From: an uncultured Oscillospiraceae bacterium
GTDB lineage: Bacteria > Bacillota > Clostridia > Oscillospirales > Oscillospiraceae
Assembly (NCBI GenBank): GCA_947629955.1
Contig: CANRFT010000009.1
Coordinates: 1 to 64,000 of the forward strand
Reading direction: 5' to 3'
Length of the DNA stretch: 64,000 nt
Positions 53,486 to 62,642 of this stretch are shown here, piece after piece. The notes under the pieces were generated by a model. It worked only from the letters and a program-made list of their open reading frames with translations. It made no database searches and was not told the origin of the DNA. Both the position numbers and the translations under genes were made by a program. Positions within the stretch are counted from its first letter, which is position 1. Each line of letters opens with the position of its first letter.

Positions 53486-54577
53486 TCAGGATTCGATGCC
53501 CCGGGACACCAGATACTTCTTGACCATCAGGGCCACCTTGAAGGTGATGGCGTCGTCGAACTCCCTCAGGTCCAGGCCGGTGAGCTTTTTGATCTTCTCC
53601 AGCCGGTACACCAGGGTGTTCCGGTGGACGAACAGCTTCCGGGCGGTCTCGGACACGTTCAGATTGTTCTCGAAGAACTTGTTGATGGTGAACAGGGTCT
53701 CCTGGTCCAGCGCGTCGATGGGGTTCTTCTTGAAGACTTCCCGCAGGAACATCTCGCACAGGGTAGTGGGCAGCTGATAGATCAGCCGGCCGATGCCCAG
53801 GTTCTCATAGCTGATGATGGAGCGCTCGGTTTCGAACACCTTGCCCACGTCGATGGCCACCTGGGCCTCCTTGTAGGCCCGGGCCAGATCCCTGATGTGG
53901 CCCACGATGGTGCCCACGCCCACCACGGTCTTGAGCCCCAGCTCCCGGGTGAGGGCGTCCTGCACGGTCTGGGCGATCTTCTGGACGTCCCGGATGTCGG
54001 CGTTGTCCCCCAGCTGCTTGACCAGGGCCACGTCGGTCTCGCTGATGGAGAGGACGAAGTCGGTCTGCCGGTCGGGGTAGAGGGAGGAGATCACATCTAC
54101 GGCGGCCACGTCGGGAGTGCCCTGCTGCCGGACCAGGACGACGGCGCGGGGGGCCTCAGAGACGAAGTGGAGCTCCTTGGCGCGGATGTAGATGTCCCCC
54201 AGCAGGATGTTGTCGCACAGGATATTCTTTACGAAGGTGGCCTTGTCGTGCTTCTCCTCGTAATAGGTCTTGGCGCCGTTCAGGGCGATGACCGCCATGG
54301 AGCACATGAGAGCGGCCTGCTCATCCTCGCCCCTGGCGAAAGCGGCGTAGTCGAACTGGCCGTTCCAGCCGGGCAGAGCCTTGAAGGTATAGCCGCTGCT
54401 CACCAGCGTCGCGTCGGGATCGGAAGCCAGCAGAGAGGGCACATGGCTCCATTTTTCGCCGATGGAGGACAGCTCATTGCAGGCCACCACGGTGCCCTGT
54501 CCGTCGATAACGCCAACGGCGCGGTCGGAGCAGTCCTTCATTTGAAGGACGATACTTTGAAAGATCCGGCTGGACAT
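53486..54577 (-). CDS. CdaR/PucR-type transcription regulator
   Basis: A 363-residue regulator. The C-terminal helix-turn-helix is the PucR/CdaR type (FENNLNVSETARKLFVHRNTLVYRLEKIKKLTGLDLREFDDA). A GGDEF-like middle domain (about 140-260) is typical of this family, and the N-terminus looks like a small sensor domain. Known relatives respond to sugar diacids, purines or amino acids. GAAAGGAGAAAACAAT precedes the ATG. It is a single-gene unit, so its targets are not indicated. Confidence 0.88.
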   Translation of the reverse strand: MSSRIFQSIVLQMKDCSDRAVGVIDGQGTVVACNELSSIGEKWSHVPSLLASDPDATLVSSGYTFKALPGWNGQFDYAAFARGEDEQAALMCSMAVIALNGAKTYYEEKHDKATFVKNILCDNILLGDIYIRAKELHFVSEAPRAVVLVRQQGTPDVAAVDVISSLYPDRQTDFVLSISETDVALVKQLGDNADIRDVQKIAQTVQDALTRELGLKTVVGVGTIVGHIRDLARAYKEAQVAIDVGKVFETERSIISYENLGIGRLIYQLPTTLCEMFLREVFKKNPIDALDQETLFTINKFFENNLNVSETARKLFVHRNTLVYRLEKIKKLTGLDLREFDDAITFKVALMVKKYLVSRGIES

Positions 54578-54654
54578 ATTGTTTTCTCCTTTCTCCGCGG
54601 CTGTGGGGTCCGGCGCCGCACACTCTGAGATGATGTAAGTCAGTCAGTACGCCC

Positions 54655-54683
54655 ATTATATCGGTTTTCATTGCTGATTTCAA
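54655..54683 (-). promoter_or_regulatory. Promoter of the CdaR-like gene
   Basis: TTGAAA (54678-54683), a 17-bp spacer and TATAAT (54655-54660) on the minus strand, about 77 bp before the start codon. Confidence 0.7.
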
Positions 54684-54728
54684 CAGTTTCTTTAAAAGTT
54701 TTTTATGGATTTTTTCAAAAAATTCGTC

Positions 54729-55430
54729 TCAATGACGGAAAAGGGACTCAATTTCTGGTAAATTTAGTGCTCTCCAACCACCTTTTGGAAGAGATTGGTC
54801 TAAAACAAGGGGACCGAAGGCCACCCGCTTCAGATAGACCACCGGTTTGCCCCGGCTGGCCAGCATCCGCTTGACCTGATGGTACTTTCCCTCCTGTATG
54901 GTGATGTACGCGCTCCGCCCGCCCTCCAGGACCTCCAACCGGGCAGGGAGGCAGACGGTGCCGTCTCCCAGGACGACGCCCGCCTCCAGGGCGGACACGT
55001 CGCTCCCGTCCAGTACGCCGTCCGTCTCCACGTAATAGACCTTGTCCACGTGGTATTTCGGGGAGAGCAGCCGGTGGGCCAGGGGCCCGTCGTCGGTGAG
55101 CAGCAGCAGGCCCTCCGCGTCCTTGTCCAGCCGGCCCACGGGAAAGAGGCCCCGCCTTTGGTATTCCTCCGGCAGCAGGGAGAGCACGGTGACCTCCCTG
55201 GGGTCGTCGGTGGAGGACACCACCCCGGCGGGCTTATGGAGCATCAGGTATACCGGCCCGGCCTCCACGGGGGCGCCGTCCACGGTGACGGCGGCGGCAT
55301 CGTCCACCTTCTGCTCCGGCGCGCGGCAGACCGCCCCGTCTACCGTTGCCCGGCCGGCCCTGATGAGGGCTCTGGCCTCCGCCCGGCTCCACCGGCCGGA
55401 GGACGCCAGACGCTTGTCCAGACGCTCCAT
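54729..55430 (-). CDS. rsuA: 16S rRNA pseudouridine synthase, RsuA/RluB family
   Basis: A 233-residue pseudouridine synthase. An N-terminal S4 RNA-binding domain (about 1-48) precedes the catalytic domain; the nucleophilic aspartate is in VGRLDKDAEGLLLLT. The size fits RsuA, which modifies U516 of 16S rRNA, rather than RluB or RluE, but the target cannot be fixed from sequence alone. GAGAGGTGATCCC precedes the ATG. It stands upstream of the CdaR-like gene on the same strand, separated by that gene's promoter. Confidence 0.92.
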   Translation of the reverse strand: MERLDKRLASSGRWSRAEARALIRAGRATVDGAVCRAPEQKVDDAAAVTVDGAPVEAGPVYLMLHKPAGVVSSTDDPREVTVLSLLPEEYQRRGLFPVGRLDKDAEGLLLLTDDGPLAHRLLSPKYHVDKVYYVETDGVLDGSDVSALEAGVVLGDGTVCLPARLEVLEGGRSAYITIQEGKYHQVKRMLASRGKPVVYLKRVAFGPLVLDQSLPKGGWRALNLPEIESLFRH

Positions 55431-55524
55431 GGGATCACCTCTCTGAAAGACGTTCTATCATATCGGCGCGGGGAAGGGCATAGAGTTTCAATGCGGAATC
55501 TCAGACTGGATCGGAGTGGTAACA

Positions 55525-56025
55525 ATGCTCATCATCACGGCGCGGATACCAAAGAGACGGCTCATCGCGGGGACGGCCGCCGCCCTGTTCTGCCTGATGG
55601 CGGCCATCGCCGGGACGGCCATGCACCTGTCAGGGCGGGCCGCGGCGGCCTCGGCAGAGGTGAAGGGGATCCGGGGCAATGACGAGCGGGTGGAGTATCT
55701 GGAGGAACTGGGCTGGCAGGTGTCGGAGACGCCCATCGCCACCGAGGAGCTGCTGATCCCAGAGGCCTTCGACGACAGCTACGCCGGGTATCTGTCCCTC
55801 CAGCGGCAGCAGGGATTCGACCTGACCCGGTACTGCGGGGAGCGGGTGAAGCGCTACACCTATGAAATAGAAAACTATCCCACCGGGGAGACGGGGGTGC
55901 AGGCCGCCCTGCTGATCTACAAAAACCGGGTGGTCGGCGGGCAGGTCCAGGCCGCCGACGGCAGCTTCCTCCACGGGCTCAGTCGGCCGACGGAGCGGAC
56001 CTTCGCCGGCGCGCTGATGATATGA
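55525..56025 (+). CDS. DUF4830-domain protein
   Basis: A 166-residue protein with an N-terminal helix (about 10-30) that could be a signal anchor. The extracellular part matches DUF4830, including NDERVEYLEELGWQV and FDLTRYCGERVKRYTYEIENYP. The function of the domain is unknown. CGGAG lies eight bases before the ATG at 55525; a GTG three codons earlier is possible. It is divergent from rsuA and ends in a strong terminator. Confidence 0.8.
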   Translation: MLIITARIPKRRLIAGTAAALFCLMAAIAGTAMHLSGRAAAASAEVKGIRGNDERVEYLEELGWQVSETPIATEELLIPEAFDDSYAGYLSLQRQQGFDLTRYCGERVKRYTYEIENYPTGETGVQAALLIYKNRVVGGQVQAADGSFLHGLSRPTERTFAGALMI

Positions 56026-56061
56026 GAGGGCCGTCCACGTTCGCGTGGACGGCTCTTTTTT
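56026..56061. terminator. Terminator with TTCG tetraloop
   Basis: Arms built on GCCGTCCACG and CGTGGACGGC close a stable TTCG loop. CTCTTTTTT follows on the plus strand. Confidence 0.9.
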
Positions 56062-56071
56062 GTGCCGGAGA

Positions 56072-56635
56072 TCATTTCAGGGCGCTCACGGCGCCGCCGA
56101 GGAACAGGATATACATGGCCCGGCCCAGAATGAGGGCGGCCAGGTACAGCAGGGAGAAAGTCACATACACGGCCGCGAGGTTTGGCAGCAGGGGGCTGAG
56201 CAGCCCCAGCAGGATGGCCGCCGCCGTACACGCGGCGAAGACGATCCAGGTGGGGCGGGCGCGCCGGACCAGGGCCTCGTTCCCGCCCGCCAGCAGCAGG
56301 CCGGCGGTGGCGGAGCACACCAGCCACACCTTTACCGCGTCCAGCGCCTGGCAGACCATATCGGCGGCGGTCAGCAGGAGGCCGCCGCTGTCCGCCAGCA
56401 GGGCCGCCAACAGGTTCAGCGCCGCTGAGCCCAGGGCCACCAGCAGAGCGACACGGTACAGCCGCGCCGCCCCGTTGACGGCGAACAGGCCGGCCAGCTC
56501 CAGCCCAAGCCCCGCCAGCAGCAGGATGGACGCGAAGAACGGAGAGAGCAGGATCCGCCCCGCCAGCAGCAGGATGTTGGCGATGAAGATCAGCCGCAGT
56601 CCGCCCGCCACAGAGTGATACGTGCCGTTCATCAC
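56072..56635 (-). CDS. Unknown membrane protein, second of a paralogous pair
   Basis: A 187-residue protein with about five to six helices and little else. I recognise no family. Its opening (MMNGTYHSVAGGLRLIFIANILLL) resembles that of the upstream gene (MYQSYPNAAKGVKWMFIAEILSL), and both have a similar helix pattern, so they look like diverged duplicates. The start overlaps the upstream stop by four bases. Together with mscS they form a three-gene operon. Confidence 0.75.
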   Translation of the reverse strand: MMNGTYHSVAGGLRLIFIANILLLAGRILLSPFFASILLLAGLGLELAGLFAVNGAARLYRVALLVALGSAALNLLAALLADSGGLLLTAADMVCQALDAVKVWLVCSATAGLLLAGGNEALVRRARPTWIVFAACTAAAILLGLLSPLLPNLAAVYVTFSLLYLAALILGRAMYILFLGGAVSALK

Positions 56636-57186
56636 GCCTGTGTCAGAGAATTGGAGGCCCCGTACAGGAACATGAGGTAGAACACATATCCCACCACCAT
56701 GGCGATGGCGGCCACCAGGCTGACCACGATGGCCAGGATGTCCACGATGGGGATGATGGACAACACCATACAGACGATGACCACCAGGGTGCAGACCACG
56801 TAGATCTTGATGACATAGCCCCCCCGCAGGGCCAGGGTCCCGTTCCGGCCGTTCAGGAGGTTGAGGGTGGTGGTGATCACCTGGTAGACGATGAACAGGC
56901 CCAGCACCGTGGAGATGACGGACAGCAGGGAGCGCAGGACGCCCTCCCCAAGGGCGTTGCCGATGACGCCGAGGACCAGGTCGGCCACGGCGGCGTAGAG
57001 GGCGGGGAAGTAACCGGCGTCGTCATGGGTGGCGGTATACAGGCCCACCAGGTTCAGCACGGTGGCGGCCAGGGCGGTGAGGCCGCCGATGGCAATGAAC
57101 ACCAGCGGCACGGAGATCAGGCTCAGGATCTCGGCGATGAACATCCATTTTACCCCTTTTGCGGCGTTGGGATAGCTTTGATACAT
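56632..57186 (-). CDS. Unknown membrane protein, first of a paralogous pair
   Basis: A 184-residue protein with about five to six helices. AAGGAGGAATCGAT precedes the ATG. The sequence is strongly hydrophobic with short polar loops and no recognised motif. It lies 25 bp after mscS and overlaps the next gene by four bases, so all three are probably translated from one transcript. A helper or sensor function for the channel is possible but only inferred from position. Confidence 0.75.
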   Translation of the reverse strand: MYQSYPNAAKGVKWMFIAEILSLISVPLVFIAIGGLTALAATVLNLVGLYTATHDDAGYFPALYAAVADLVLGVIGNALGEGVLRSLLSVISTVLGLFIVYQVITTTLNLLNGRNGTLALRGGYVIKIYVVCTLVVIVCMVLSIIPIVDILAIVVSLVAAIAMVVGYVFYLMFLYGASNSLTQA

Positions 57187-57211
57187 ATCGATTCCTCCTT
57201 AGAAAAGGCGT

Positions 57212-58087
57212 TCATTTCTCTTTCGCGGGAACGGCCAGGTTGGGAGCGGCGTTTTCGGCGATGTGGACGTTGAGATGGGGATAGGTGATCTCGATGCCCG
57301 CCGCGTCGAAGGTGGGCTTGAGGGCGTCCATCACGTCGAAATAGATGCCCCAGTAGTCTTCGGTTTTGCACCACATGCGCAGCACGTACTCGATGGAGCT
57401 GTCCCCGTATTTGGACACGTGGACGAAGATGTCCCGGTCGGTGAGCACCCTGGGGTCCCCGCAGGCGATGGCCCGCAGGGTGTCCAGCACCAGCTGGACG
57501 GGGGCGTCGTAGGAGGTGGTGGGCCTGAACTCCAGCTGACGGAAGGGCTCGGTGTTCCGGTTGGAGATGGTTTGGGTGACCAGGACGCTGTTGGGCAGAT
57601 TCACCACCCGGTTGTCGATGGTGTTGATCTTGGTGTAGAACATGTCGATTTCTGTGACGCAGCCCACGATGTCCCCCACCTCCACCCAGTCTCCGATCTT
57701 GAAGGGCTGGGAGGCGAAGATCTGCATCCCGCCGGCCACATTGGACAGGAAGTTCTGCATGGCCAGGGAGAAGGCCAGGCCGACCAGGGACAGCACCGCC
57801 ACCAGGGAGGTCACGTCGATGCCCAGGGCCCGGAGCACCAGGATGAGGCCCAGGAAGTACATCCCCGCCCGGAGCAGGGTGCGGATCAGCTTGCGGAGCG
57901 AGGTGTCCAGCTTGCTGCGGGAAAGCGCCCGGTCCAGGAAGGACAGCAGCACCTTGACCACCAGGATGGAGATCACAGCGGTGATCACCGCGGCGAAGAC
58001 GCTGCTGGCAGTGATATTTTTGACCTGTTCGATGATCTCCTCCGGGTCCACCGTGGGCACCGGTTCGGTGAGGCGCAGAAGCGGCAT
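57212..58087 (-). CDS. Small-conductance mechanosensitive channel (MscS family)
   Basis: A 291-residue MscS-type channel. Three N-terminal helices end in the pore helix (LSLVGLAFSLAMQNFLSNVAGGMQIFASQPFKIGDWV, residues about 115-150), which has the glycine/alanine packing of MscS. A beta-domain and mixed alpha/beta tail follow. It should open when membrane tension rises during osmotic downshock. I start at ATG 58087 with GGGGGG; an earlier ATG (58150) has no site. Confidence 0.93.
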   Translation of the reverse strand: MPLLRLTEPVPTVDPEEIIEQVKNITASSVFAAVITAVISILVVKVLLSFLDRALSRSKLDTSLRKLIRTLLRAGMYFLGLILVLRALGIDVTSLVAVLSLVGLAFSLAMQNFLSNVAGGMQIFASQPFKIGDWVEVGDIVGCVTEIDMFYTKINTIDNRVVNLPNSVLVTQTISNRNTEPFRQLEFRPTTSYDAPVQLVLDTLRAIACGDPRVLTDRDIFVHVSKYGDSSIEYVLRMWCKTEDYWGIYFDVMDALKPTFDAAGIEITYPHLNVHIAENAAPNLAVPAKEK

Positions 58088-58154
58088 GGGGAACCCCCCT
58101 ATCTCTATGTTGTCGGAAAACAGTTTAGCACAAACGGGGCCATTTGACAAGCCT

Positions 58155-58209
58155 GTAGAGGCCGCCGCCCTCGGCGGCCCGCCGTTCCGTCCGGGCAGGG
58201 TGTTCCTAC
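58155..58209. repeat. GC-rich hairpin element between mscS and mtaB
   Basis: GTAGAGGCCGCCG begins it and CCTAC ends it. GGCCGCCG pairs with CGGCGGCC. Its right end overlaps the stop codon of mtaB. It is looser than the elements at 22918 and 60170 and is assigned to the same class only tentatively. Confidence 0.45.
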
Positions 58210-59498
58210 GGGACGATCCGCCCGGTGAGGGCGCCGCCCTCCGCCCCCTCGATGAGCACCCGCCGCAGTTGATTGTGCAGGTCCTCGCCGGGGGCGCGGA
58301 CCTCGGCGTAGTTGGGGGCGTGGCCCCGCCAGAGGCCGCCCTTCTCCTCCTCGAACAGCACCGGGAGAGTGGTGCCGATCTGCGCCGTCAGCCACTCGTG
58401 TTCCATCCCGGCGGCGACGGCGATGGCCCTGCGGGCGCGGTCCTCCTTGACCTCTTTGGGCACCTGGTCCGGCATGGCGTCGGCGGGAGTCCCCGGCCGG
58501 CGGGAGTAGGGGAACACGTGCATGGCGGAGAAGGAACACTTCCGGATGAACGCCAGCGTCTGGGCGAACTCCTCCTCCGTCTCGCCGGGGAAACCGGTGA
58601 TGAGGTCGGTGGTGACGCCGGGATTTTCAAAGCGCGCCCTCAGCAGCTCCACGGACTCCAGATACCGTGCGGTGTCGTACTTGCGGTTCATGCGGGCCAG
58701 CGTGGCGTCGCACCCGGACTGGAGGGACAGGTGGAAATGGGGGCAGAGATTGGGCAGGGCTGCCGCCCGGCGGCAGAACTCCTCTGTCACCGTCCGGGGT
58801 TCCAGGGAGCCCAGCCGCACCCGCAGGTCCGGCCCGGCGGCGCACACCCCCTCGATCAGGTCGATGAGGGACTGGCCGTTTTTCAGATCGTGCCCCCAGG
58901 AGGAGATCTCGATGCCGGTGAGCACCACCTCCCGGTAGCCCTGCTCTGCCAGCGCCTTTGCCTGTTCCGCCGCCTCGTTCAGGGGCAGGGAGCGCACCGG
59001 TCCCCGGGCGTAGGGGATGACGCAGTAGGAGCAGAAATTGACGCAGCCGTCCTCCACCTTGAGCATGGCCCGTGTCCGCTCGGTGAGGCCGCCGGCGGGG
59101 AGGCGCTCAAATTCACGGCGTTTCATGGCGTCGTCCACCGCCACCACCTGGTCGGCCCGGGCGCGGAGCTGCTCCTCCAGCCGGTCCAGGAAATCCATCC
59201 GGCCCGCCGAGCCCGCCACCAGGTCCACCCCCAGGGCGGCTACGGCGTCAGGGGCGGTCTGGGCGTAGCAGCCGCACACGGCCACCACCCCGTCCGGGGC
59301 CAGCTTCCGGGCCCGGCGGATGAGGTTGCGGCACTTCTTGTCGCTGACGGCGGTGACGGTGCAGGTATTCACAATATAGGCGTCGGCGGGGCCGCCGAAG
59401 TCCACCAGCTCGTGCCCCCGGCGGAGCAGTTCCCGCTCCATGGCCTGGGTCTCGTACTGATTCACCTTACAGCCCAGGGTATAGATCGCAATTTTCAT
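58206..59498 (-). CDS. mtaB: tRNA (t6A37) methylthiotransferase MtaB
   Basis: A 430-residue radical-SAM methylthiotransferase. It adds a methylthio group to t6A at tRNA position 37. The N-terminal UPF0004 domain has cysteines in TLGCKVNQYE, NTCTVTAVSD and VCGCYAQ. The radical-SAM cluster is in CVNFCSYCVIPYARG, and a TRAM-like C-terminal domain follows. The opening MKIAIYTLGCKVNQYETQ is characteristic of MtaB rather than MiaB or RimO. The promoter region upstream is shared with the divergent yfbR gene. Confidence 0.95.
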   Translation of the reverse strand: MKIAIYTLGCKVNQYETQAMERELLRRGHELVDFGGPADAYIVNTCTVTAVSDKKCRNLIRRARKLAPDGVVAVCGCYAQTAPDAVAALGVDLVAGSAGRMDFLDRLEEQLRARADQVVAVDDAMKRREFERLPAGGLTERTRAMLKVEDGCVNFCSYCVIPYARGPVRSLPLNEAAEQAKALAEQGYREVVLTGIEISSWGHDLKNGQSLIDLIEGVCAAGPDLRVRLGSLEPRTVTEEFCRRAAALPNLCPHFHLSLQSGCDATLARMNRKYDTARYLESVELLRARFENPGVTTDLITGFPGETEEEFAQTLAFIRKCSFSAMHVFPYSRRPGTPADAMPDQVPKEVKEDRARRAIAVAAGMEHEWLTAQIGTTLPVLFEEEKGGLWRGHAPNYAEVRAPGEDLHNQLRRVLIEGAEGGALTGRIVP

Positions 59499-59591
59499 CG
59501 GATAGTCCCTCTTGTTTTTTCTCGTCGGGTATTATATGATTATAACAATTCCCGCTCCAAAAGTACAGAGCGGATTGATGGAGGACAGAGC

Positions 59592-60167
59592 ATGGCCTAT
59601 AATTTTTTCGCGTACATCTTCCGCACCCGGTACATCGCCCGGTGGGCGCTGATGCGCAACACCCGCACCGAGAACGTGGAGGAGCACTCCTACGAGGTGG
59701 CGGTGCTGGCCCACGCCCTGGCCGCCATCGGCAGAGAGGTCTACCACAAGAATGTGGACCCGGACCGGGCTGCCGCGGCCGCCCTGTTCCACGACGCCCC
59801 CGAGATCATCACCGGGGACATGCCCACCCCCATCAAGTACTACAACCCGGAACTGAAAAACGCCTACAAGCGGGTGGAGGCGGTGGCCCAGGACAAGCTG
59901 CTGTCCATGGTGCCCCCGGAGCTGGCCCCCGTCTACGAGCCGCTGATCCGGGAGAGCGACGGGGCCGTCCGGCCCTACGTCAAGGCGGCGGACAAGCTGG
60001 CCGCCTGGCTCAAATGCCTGGAGGAACAAAAGGCCGGCAACACCGAGTTCAACCGGGCGGCGGACGAGACCCTGGCCGCCCTCCGCGCTATGGGCATGGA
60101 GGAGGTGGACTGGTTCCTGGACAATCTGGCCGGGGCCTTCCAGCTCACATTGGACGATCTGGGGTGA
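59592..60167 (+). CDS. yfbR: HD-domain 5'-deoxynucleotidase (YfbR family)
   Basis: A 191-residue HD phosphohydrolase that dephosphorylates deoxynucleoside monophosphates. The metal ligands are in EEHSYEVA and LFHDAPEIITGDM, and a later aspartate is in KAADKLAAW. The context LMRNTRTENVEEHSYEVA is characteristic of YfbR. GGAGG precedes the ATG at 59592; the very long open frame further upstream is a shadow of mtaB and mscS. A GC-rich repeat follows directly. Confidence 0.93.
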   Translation: MAYNFFAYIFRTRYIARWALMRNTRTENVEEHSYEVAVLAHALAAIGREVYHKNVDPDRAAAAALFHDAPEIITGDMPTPIKYYNPELKNAYKRVEAVAQDKLLSMVPPELAPVYEPLIRESDGAVRPYVKAADKLAAWLKCLEEQKAGNTEFNRAADETLAALRAMGMEEVDWFLDNLAGAFQLTLDDLG

Positions 60168-60169
60168 TC

Positions 60170-60247
60170 GTAGGGGCGGCCCCGCGTGGCCGCCCATCTG
60201 CCGGACACATCCGTACATTGCGGGCGGCCACATTGGGCCGCCCCTAC
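60170..60247. repeat. REP-like GC-rich element with nested inverted repeats
   Basis: Outer arms GTAGGGGCGGCCC (60170-60182) and its exact complement (60235-60247). Inner arms GTGGCCGCCC (60186-60195) and GGGCGGCCAC (60222-60231). The whole 78-bp unit lies just after the yfbR stop and before the ACT gene's ribosome binding site. It resembles small dispersed palindromic elements. Confidence 0.75.
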
Positions 60248-60266
60248 CACAAGGAGGAAACCATAT

Positions 60267-60536
60267 ATGCGAGCCATCGTCACCGTTATCGGCAAGGACA
60301 CCGTGGGCATCATCGCCGCCGTGTGCGCCCTGCTCAGCGAGAAGAACGTCAACGTGCTGGACATCAGCCAGACCGTGCTTCAGGAGTACTTCACCATGAT
60401 CATGCTGGTGGATGTCTCCGCCGCCACCGTGCCCTTCGCCCGGCTGCGGGAGGAACTGGCCGCCGCCGGGCAGGAGCGGGGGCTGGACATCCGCATCCAG
60501 CGGGAGGACATCTTTGACGCCATGCACCGCATCTGA
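60267..60536 (+). CDS. ACT-domain protein
   Basis: An 89-residue ACT-domain protein ([25 protein letters not shown]). ACT domains bind small ligands such as amino acids. AAGGAGG precedes the ATG at 60267. It is followed 11 bp later by a UPF0210 gene; this pair is conserved in many Firmicutes and archaea, and the two are probably partners. The ligand is unknown. Confidence 0.92.
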   Translation: MRAIVTVIGKDTVGIIAAVCALLSEKNVNVLDISQTVLQEYFTMIMLVDVSAATVPFARLREELAAAGQERGLDIRIQREDIFDAMHRI

Positions 60537-60547
60537 GGGGACAGACC

Positions 60548-61906
60548 ATGCTGAACAACAAAGACATCCTGAGCACCATCCACATGATCGACCAGGAGCA
60601 CCTGGACGTGCGCACCATCACCATGGGCGTGTCCCTCCTGGACTGCTGTGACCCCGACCCCAAAGCCGCCTGCCGGAAGATCTACGACAAGATCACCGCA
60701 TCCGCCCAAAACCTGGTCAGGACCGGCGAGGACATCGAGGCGGAGTTCGGCATCCCCATCGTGAACAAGCGCATCTCGGTGACGCCCATGGCCCTGGTGG
60801 CCGGGGCGTCGGACTGCCCGGACTATGTCCCCTTTGCCAGGGCCATGGACGAGGCCGCCAAAGCGGTGGGGGTCAACTTCATCGGCGGGTTCTCCGCCCT
60901 GGTCCAGAAGGGCATGACGGCGGCGGACAAAAAGCTCATCGCCTCCATCCCGGAGGCCCTGGCCGTCACCGATGTGGTGTGCTCCTCCGTTAATGTGGGC
61001 TCCACCCGGGCCGGCATCAACATGGACGCGGTGGGCCTCATGGGGGAGACCGTCAAGGCGGCGGCGGAGCGCACGGCGGACCGGGGCGGCTTCGGCTGCG
61101 CCAAGCTGGTGGTGTTCTGCAACGCGGTGGAGGACAACCCGTTCATGGCCGGGGCCTTCCACGGCGTGGGCGAGGCCGAGCGGGTCATCAACGTGGGGGT
61201 CTCCGGCCCCGGCGTGGTCCACCACGCCCTGAAAAAGGTGCGGGGCCAGCCCTTCGACGTGGTGGCCGAGACGGTGAAAAAGACCGCCTTTCAGGTGACT
61301 CGAATGGGCCAGCTGGTGGCCCGGGAGGCCAGCGCCCGGCTGGGGGTGCCCTTCGGCATCGTGGACCTGTCCCTGGCCCCCACCCCGGCCATCGGGGACA
61401 GCGTGGCCCGCATCCTGGAGGAGATGGGCCTGGAGACCTGCGGCACCCACGGCACCACGGCGGCCCTGGCCCTGCTCAACGACGCGGTGAAAAAGGGCGG
61501 CGTCATGGCCTCCTCCAGCGTGGGCGGCCTGTCTGGGGCCTTTATCCCGGTGAGCGAGGACGAGGGCATGATCGCCGCCGCCCGGTCCGGGGTGCTCACC
61601 TTGGACAAGCTGGAGGCCATGACCTGCGTGTGCTCCGTGGGGCTGGACATGATCGCCGTCCCCGGCGACACCCCCGCCTCCACCATCGCCGCCATCATCG
61701 CCGACGAGGCCGCCATCGGCATGATCAACCAGAAGACCACCGCCGTGCGGATCATCCCCGCCCCCGGCTGCAAGGTGGGAGACACGGTGGAGTTCGGCGG
61801 CCTGCTGGGCTCCGCCCCGGTGATGCCCGTCCACCCCGAGAGCGCCGAGGCGTTCATCACCCGGGGCGGCCGCATCCCCGCCCCTATGAACAGCCTGAAA
61901 AACTGA
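60548..61906 (+). CDS. UPF0210 (PFL-family) protein
   Basis: A 452-residue UPF0210 protein, distantly related to glycyl-radical enzyme folds (pyruvate formate-lyase type) but without a visible glycyl-radical motif. Conserved segments include [26 protein letters not shown] and [20 protein letters not shown]. The biochemical role is unknown. It begins GGGGACAGACC then ATG, 11 bp after the ACT gene, and is ended by a hairpin. Confidence 0.93.
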   Translation: MLNNKDILSTIHMIDQEHLDVRTITMGVSLLDCCDPDPKAACRKIYDKITASAQNLVRTGEDIEAEFGIPIVNKRISVTPMALVAGASDCPDYVPFARAMDEAAKAVGVNFIGGFSALVQKGMTAADKKLIASIPEALAVTDVVCSSVNVGSTRAGINMDAVGLMGETVKAAAERTADRGGFGCAKLVVFCNAVEDNPFMAGAFHGVGEAERVINVGVSGPGVVHHALKKVRGQPFDVVAETVKKTAFQVTRMGQLVAREASARLGVPFGIVDLSLAPTPAIGDSVARILEEMGLETCGTHGTTAALALLNDAVKKGGVMASSSVGGLSGAFIPVSEDEGMIAAARSGVLTLDKLEAMTCVCSVGLDMIAVPGDTPASTIAAIIADEAAIGMINQKTTAVRIIPAPGCKVGDTVEFGGLLGSAPVMPVHPESAEAFITRGGRIPAPMNSLKN

Positions 61907-61914
61907 GCATAAGA

Positions 61915-61948
61915 AAGGATTCCCCGGCCGCCCGGCCGGGGAATCCTT
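61915..61948. terminator. Hairpin between UPF0210 and DUF2461 genes
   Basis: A perfect 15-bp stem (61915-61929 with 61934-61948) closes a four-base loop. The flanking T-run is short on both sides. The genes are convergent. Confidence 0.75.
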
Positions 61949-61955
61949 ATGTCTG

Positions 61956-62639
61956 TCAGGTGGGCTCTCTGGGGTCCGGGTCGGCCCAGAGGGTGGAGAA
62001 GTAGTCGTAATACGGCATCAGGAAGGTGAAGCCCTCGATGAGCCGGTCCGCCAGTTCTGGCTGGTAGATGGCCTCGGTCAGTTCCTCGCTGTGGCCGATG
62101 TCCAGAGACTTCTTGTTGTACCAGATCAGCAACTTGGGATGGGGCGGGGCCTTCTTCCGGGCGTACTCGGGACCGTCCAGCACAAATTCGCTCTGCTTGG
62201 CGAGCCGGTTGGCCAGCCGCAGCATGGGCTTGTAGTCTCGGTCCATCCTGGTCCGGAATTTTTCCATGACCACCGCCTCCGCTGCCCAGAAGCCCATGCC
62301 GTAGCTCCACTGCTCCGGGCCCAGCTCGAACCAGAACACCGGGTGGCCGCCGTCGGACTCGTTCTTCCAGCGGAACAGGGAGAACCACAAATGGTCCTTG
62401 TAGGGGCCCCGGCCAAACAGCCGCCGGGCGTCCCGGTAGATGCGGGAGACCTTCATGTTCAGCTGGCACTTGGGGAAGCGGTCCAGCATGGCGGCCTGGC
62501 ACTGGGCGGCCAGCTCCTTCATGGGCTCCAGAAAGTATGTCTGGTAGTCCGCCTTGCGGGGCTCGAACCAGTTCCGCTCATTGTTAAAGCGGATGCCCCA
62601 CATAAAGTCCACCGTCTCCTGAGTAAATCCCTGGAACAT
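61956..62639 (-). CDS. DUF2461-domain protein
   Basis: A 227-residue protein of the DUF2461 family, recognised by MWGIRFNNERNWFE near the N-terminus and SRIYRDARRLFGRGPYKDHLW in the middle. The function is unknown. It starts three bases after the VanW stop codon, with a poorly placed GGGAG upstream, so it is probably translated by coupling from the VanW gene. Confidence 0.87.
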   Translation of the reverse strand: MFQGFTQETVDFMWGIRFNNERNWFEPRKADYQTYFLEPMKELAAQCQAAMLDRFPKCQLNMKVSRIYRDARRLFGRGPYKDHLWFSLFRWKNESDGGHPVFWFELGPEQWSYGMGFWAAEAVVMEKFRTRMDRDYKPMLRLANRLAKQSEFVLDGPEYARKKAPPHPKLLIWYNKKSLDIGHSEELTEAIYQPELADRLIEGFTFLMPYYDYFSTLWADPDPREPT

Positions 62640-62642
62640 GGC

